A stretch of DNA of 64,000 nucleotides. It comes from an uncultured Lachnospiraceae bacterium (lineage in GTDB: Bacteria; Bacillota; Clostridia; Lachnospirales; Lachnospiraceae). The notes under the pieces are model-generated. The model worked only from the letters and a program-made list of their open reading frames with translations. It made no database searches and had not been told where the DNA came from. Made by a program: the position numbers and the translations under genes. Numbering within the stretch: position 1 is the stretch's first letter; each line of letters begins with the position of its first letter. The DNA is taken from NCBI GenBank assembly GCA_910586715.1, contig CAJUJG010000002.1:107682-171681 (forward strand). The letters are read 5' to 3'. This document shows positions 61,551 through 64,000 of the stretch, piece after piece.

Positions 61551-62185
61551 TTAATCCTCCACTTCAATATCATCAAAGATAACAGGCAGCTTTGACTTCA
61601 GCTCTTCCAGCAAAGGCTTTGTAACCTCCTGCATTTGTGGGTGCGCCGCTTTAGCCGTTCTCAATTTAAAGAAATTGCGCCACTCACGGTAATTTGCTGT
61701 AACAATGATTTCCGTCTTCGTACTGTTAGGCAGTACTGAGCGGGCTTCCTGAGGCGATCTCTTTAAGTCATTCACCAAATGCAAATAACTGTTCTCTGCA
61801 AACTGCATTGCATCGTACCAAGTATCGTATTGTAAACTATCATCCTGAAAGAAAAACGGTTTAATAAACGTAACTTCACCCGACTTTCCATAATTGCAGT
61901 ATCTTGTACTCTCCTACGCGAATGATGCAATCCTATGGCGCACAAGTTCATGCGACACCCCACGGTCAACAATAAACTTCACTGACAGGGAAGAATGCTC
62001 AATCATTGCTTCGTGACCTCTGTCAATCAGCTTTTTAATAAAGTCTTTTGCCGATTCACCGTTTTCCGTAATCTTATCTTCTGACTTATAACACACTCTG
62101 CCTATCTTCTCGATGTGTTGTAATTCCTTGATTCCCCTTCGGAAATCTCTGTTAAAATCTCATAACTTGGTTCAATAATTCTCAT
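61551..62185 (-). pseudogene. thyX: Flavin-dependent thymidylate synthase, broken by a frameshift and an amber codon
   Basis: ThyX makes dTMP from dUMP with FAD. All parts are present: MRIIEPSYEILTEISEG at the start, then HIEKIGRVCYKSEDKI, SHELVRHRIASFA (the RHR part of the ThyX motif), ESTRYCNYGK, and the typical end FFKLRTAKAAHPQM. The first part is out of frame with the rest; one more G in the G4 run (plus strand 62134-62137) would join them. A TAG at 61914-61916 replaces the Gln of the usual SFAQESTRY. A single-base and a single-codon change thus silence a recently intact gene of about 211 codons. ATG 62183-62185 follows GTGAGGG. Confidence 0.85.
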
Positions 62186-62256
62186 AACTGAAACCCTCAC
62201 TTTCCCTTAAAAATTACTATGTTTCCTCTTTTAACATGTTCCACTGATGCAGCAAT

Positions 62257-62430
62257 TTAACACTTCTTCTCGTAATGCATGCAATTACAACGGTTAGCAT
62301 GTCCGCGTACATAACAGTAAAGTTCACGACACCACAACCAATAAGAAGCTTTAACATGACTCTCATTCCAACTATTTTTACAGTTATGACAGGTTTTCTT
62401 ACGTGAAACTCTTTTCCGCCTGATACTCAT
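62257..62430 (-). CDS. Small Cys-rich basic protein, 57 aa
   Basis: ATG 62428-62430 follows a very strong AAGGAGGTG and gives 57 residues with paired cysteines (TCHNCKN; WCRELYCYVRGHANRCNC), probably one or two zinc sites. The N-terminus is strongly basic (RRKRVSRKK), so nucleic-acid binding is plausible. It lies between the gene 62488-62877 and thyX. Confidence 0.6.
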   Translation of the reverse strand: MSIRRKRVSRKKTCHNCKNSWNESHVKASYWLWCRELYCYVRGHANRCNCMHYEKKC

Positions 62431-62487
62431 TAACACACCTCCTTATTTCCACTTCCTGTTAAAGTTCGGACACTACCTCCTCTGTAA

Positions 62488-62877
62488 CTATTCCACAATA
62501 ACTTCCATAGCTGCAGTATCTTGTGTTCTCGAAATCTCCCTCACACACTCCTGTAAAAATTCCTGCAAAAACGCTTTTTCTATCTCCCCCAATTCATCAC
62601 CATTGCTAAAATGCTCTTTGTACCGATTTTTCGCGAAATACTTTGATGAAACATCTTTTCTACACATTTTACCGATTAGATACATAAACTTAACATAGGA
62701 AGAAGCGTTATCTAACTTCTTTACAAGCGTAACCAAATTTGTACCTTGATAGTATACATCTAACTTAAACACAATAACGTAGCCTAATGTGCTCCTTGCT
62801 ATACAGGTTTTACATCCTTCTTTATTAATTAATACCAAATTATCTGTAATAAACCTAACACTATTCTCAGTATACAC
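62488..62877 (-). CDS. Unknown protein, 129 aa
   Basis: A soluble protein with a beta-rich first half (GYVIVFKLDVYYQGTNLVTL) and an acidic helical second half. It follows the neighbouring 129-residue gene by 14 bases. No family is recognised. Confidence 0.55.
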   Translation of the reverse strand: MYTENSVRFITDNLVLINKEGCKTCIARSTLGYVIVFKLDVYYQGTNLVTLVKKLDNASSYVKFMYLIGKMCRKDVSSKYFAKNRYKEHFSNGDELGEIEKAFLQEFLQECVREISRTQDTAAMEVIVE

Positions 62878-62891
62878 AGCTTACCTCCCTG

Positions 62892-63281
62892 CTACCATGA
62901 CCTGACAAGTCCGCCGTTAGCAGGTTTTACGCCGATGCGCATAACCTTATTAGGAATTAATGTCTCATCACTAACTAAATACGCAGTGACACGGTTATAT
63001 TTTATATCTTCCATCTCTGCCTCCCATTCTGAATCATCACTGTCTACAAACAATAGACAATAACAGCCACCCCTATAATTATCAGAACGTACAATATGAT
63101 ACACTACCACATCCTGCTCTTTTTCAAACTTCTCGACAACAGCTTTTAAATTGCTATCCGTCACACTGTACAATGCTCCCCTAGACTCCGAAACAAACAC
63201 TTCCCCAAAATCCATGAAATCACTTGCTACCATATTGTACATTTTTAAAGCCTGTATTCTCTTTACTGCTTCCGCTTTCAT
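62892..63281 (-). CDS. Unknown protein, 129 aa
   Basis: An alpha/beta protein (VVYHIVRSDNYRGGCYCLLF) with an acidic central segment and a short tail ending in NGGLVRSW. It lies downstream of a 35-residue gene. No motif is recognised. Confidence 0.55.
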   Translation of the reverse strand: MKAEAVKRIQALKMYNMVASDFMDFGEVFVSESRGALYSVTDSNLKAVVEKFEKEQDVVVYHIVRSDNYRGGCYCLLFVDSDDSEWEAEMEDIKYNRVTAYLVSDETLIPNKVMRIGVKPANGGLVRSW

Positions 63282-63323
63282 TTCCTCAATATTCTTTTTT
63301 CTCGCTTTCTCAGCGCTGCCTTT

Positions 63324-63431
63324 TTACTGTTCATCCGGTTTTACCCCGCTCTCCAATGCGCGGAGTAATTCATTCTGCGAACTTTTCAAGCCGCTAAGGA
63401 AATCTGAAAATTCATTGTTACTTGTTGCCAT
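63324..63431 (-). CDS. Very small protein, 35 aa
   Basis: ATG 63429-63431 follows GTGAGGG, the same leader as thyX, and gives a 35-residue amphipathic helix (FSDFLSGLKSSQNELLRALE). Its stop lies 42 bases before the next gene. The ribosome binding site and the composition favour a real gene. Confidence 0.45.
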   Translation of the reverse strand: MATSNNEFSDFLSGLKSSQNELLRALESGVKPDEQ

Positions 63432-63486
63432 AATTGGACCCTCACTTTCCTTTATTTATAAAATGTATTCTCACAGTTTATATCTA

Positions 63487-63630
63487 TTAAATCCTACTTT
63501 TACCCTCATTTATGAACACACTTAACTTATCACAAATGAGACAAGCATCTTCTTTACTACCTCTTGGAAGTTCAAACGCAATATACTCTTTTCTTTCTGC
63601 TATACTCTTCCTGCTTTCATCCGGTTTCAA
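63487..63630 (-). CDS. Small protein, 47 aa, TTG start
   Basis: TTG 63628-63630 opens a 47-residue frame with a balanced, protein-like composition (SIAERKEYIAFELPRGSKED, then ACLICDKLSVF). The ribosome binding site (TGAGAG) is weak, so the start is uncertain. No family is recognised. Confidence 0.45.
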   Translation of the reverse strand: MKPDESRKSIAERKEYIAFELPRGSKEDACLICDKLSVFINEGKSRI

Positions 63631-63727
63631 CTCTCATACTATGCGCTACTTTCTTGCTCAAAAAAAAAAAACTCCTTTCTCTTAACTAGACAAACTACCA
63701 ATACTATTAACCTCTACAATCAAATAA

Positions 63728-63752
63728 ACTCCGAAATATACCATTTTGGAGC
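63728..63752 (-). terminator. Weak hairpin after the 54-aa gene
   Basis: CTCC-AAAT pairs with ATTT-GGAG with one mismatch around a five-base loop, followed by TTTATTT on the minus strand. It lies about 40 bases after the stop at 63790. Confidence 0.4.
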
Positions 63753-63789
63753 TTATTTTTATGCATTATAGTTATACACTCTCTTTGCT

Positions 63790-63954
63790 TTAAGCTTGAT
63801 AGTATCCTACAACTTCACATGACGGGTATAATATTCTGGCTATTTGATACGCAACTTTAGGGGTTTTAGCAACAATAAACGGCTTTCTGCCATCTTTTAA
63901 GATTACAATCCATAAAACCGGCAGGCTGCTTCTACCACTACCCACTTCTACCAC
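63790..63954 (-). CDS. Small protein at the window edge, about 54 aa, GTG start
   Basis: The frame reads LWIVILKDGRKPFIVAKTPK and then VAYQIARILYPSCEVVGYYQ, clearly protein-like. GTG 63952-63954 comes directly after a run of G (C run 63954-63961 on the plus strand). The gene may begin there or extend beyond the run in another frame. No family is recognised. Confidence 0.5.
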   Translation of the reverse strand: MVEVGSGRSSLPVLWIVILKDGRKPFIVAKTPKVAYQIARILYPSCEVVGYYQA

Positions 63955-64000
63955 CCCCCCCTAAAGACTTTATTTACATTCCTCTATGCTGATTATTTTC

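Noticed and set aside
61914..61916. Global recoding of TAG to glutamine, suggested by TAG at a conserved Gln of ThyX
   Set aside because: TAG clearly ends rpoB (24311-24313), the 252-aa gene before rpoC and the restored frame at 3145, each followed at once by the next gene's ribosome site. No suppressor tRNA is seen. Nonsense mutation or error is simpler.
1..64000. CRISPR array, rRNA or tRNA genes, and virion structural genes
   Set aside because: No regularly spaced direct repeats, no rRNA- or tRNA-like sequence and no capsid, portal, terminase or tail signature could be found by reading; a dedicated search could still find diverged cases.

Overview
The window reads as accessory DNA of a gut-type member of the Bacillota, most likely a Lachnospiraceae-like clostridium. 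The grounds are strong AGGAGG-type ribosome binding sites, BspA-type leucine-rich repeats, a class B-like sortase, an Rpn-type nuclease/transposase, and ComFB, DpnD/PcfM and DUF4869 family genes. About sixty genes lie on the minus strand in tightly overlapping operons; only two convincing genes (37595-38725 and 55213-56349) lie on the plus strand. I see no rRNA, no tRNA, and no capsid, tail, portal, terminase or conjugation gene. Together this suggests part of a very large extrachromosomal or integrated element (megaplasmid, giant phage-plasmid or similar) rather than ordinary chromosome.

Reading in the direction of transcription, from high to low coordinates, 29108-37 carries an information-processing block. 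It holds a sigma-like protein, a full-length RNA polymerase beta subunit, a membrane hydrolase, an unknown protein, a full-length beta-prime subunit, membrane and envelope proteins including an M23 peptidase, the front half of an NAD-dependent DNA ligase, a short DnaK lacking its lid, many unknown small genes, a family A DNA polymerase with proofreading domain, the rear half of the ligase 10 kb from the front half, more unknown membrane proteins, and a peptide deformylase. The element therefore carries its own transcription core, replicative-type polymerase, ligase and chaperone. No alpha subunit is visible.

29331-52453 is a surface block: a 2685-residue secreted protein, an SH3/CHAP-like wall hydrolase, a class B-like sortase next to a 1264-residue repeat protein with a PEAKTGD-type sorting signal, and a 1411-residue LRR surface protein. 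Embedded in it are an Rpn-type nuclease and a two-gene DUF4869 plus P-loop ATPase cassette. A degraded second copy of that cassette lies at 6057-6901.

52664-63954 is a mosaic of short accessory genes: RadC, ComFB, DpnD/PcfM-like, PAPS-reductase-like, PspA with a TPM-like membrane partner, zinc-ribbon proteins, and several small genes with non-ATG starts that simple ORF calling misses. Several genes are broken: thyX by a G-run frameshift and an amber codon, a 106-codon gene by two stops, DUF4869 copy 1, and a possible fragment near 41.4 kb. Two others are interrupted by one base but otherwise look intact (3145-4006 and 39761-40850).

The most notable content is the mobile-element RNA polymerase with unusual active-site and rifampicin-pocket residues, the split ligase, and the duplicated DUF4869/ATPase cassette. 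All homology statements rest on motif recognition by eye.
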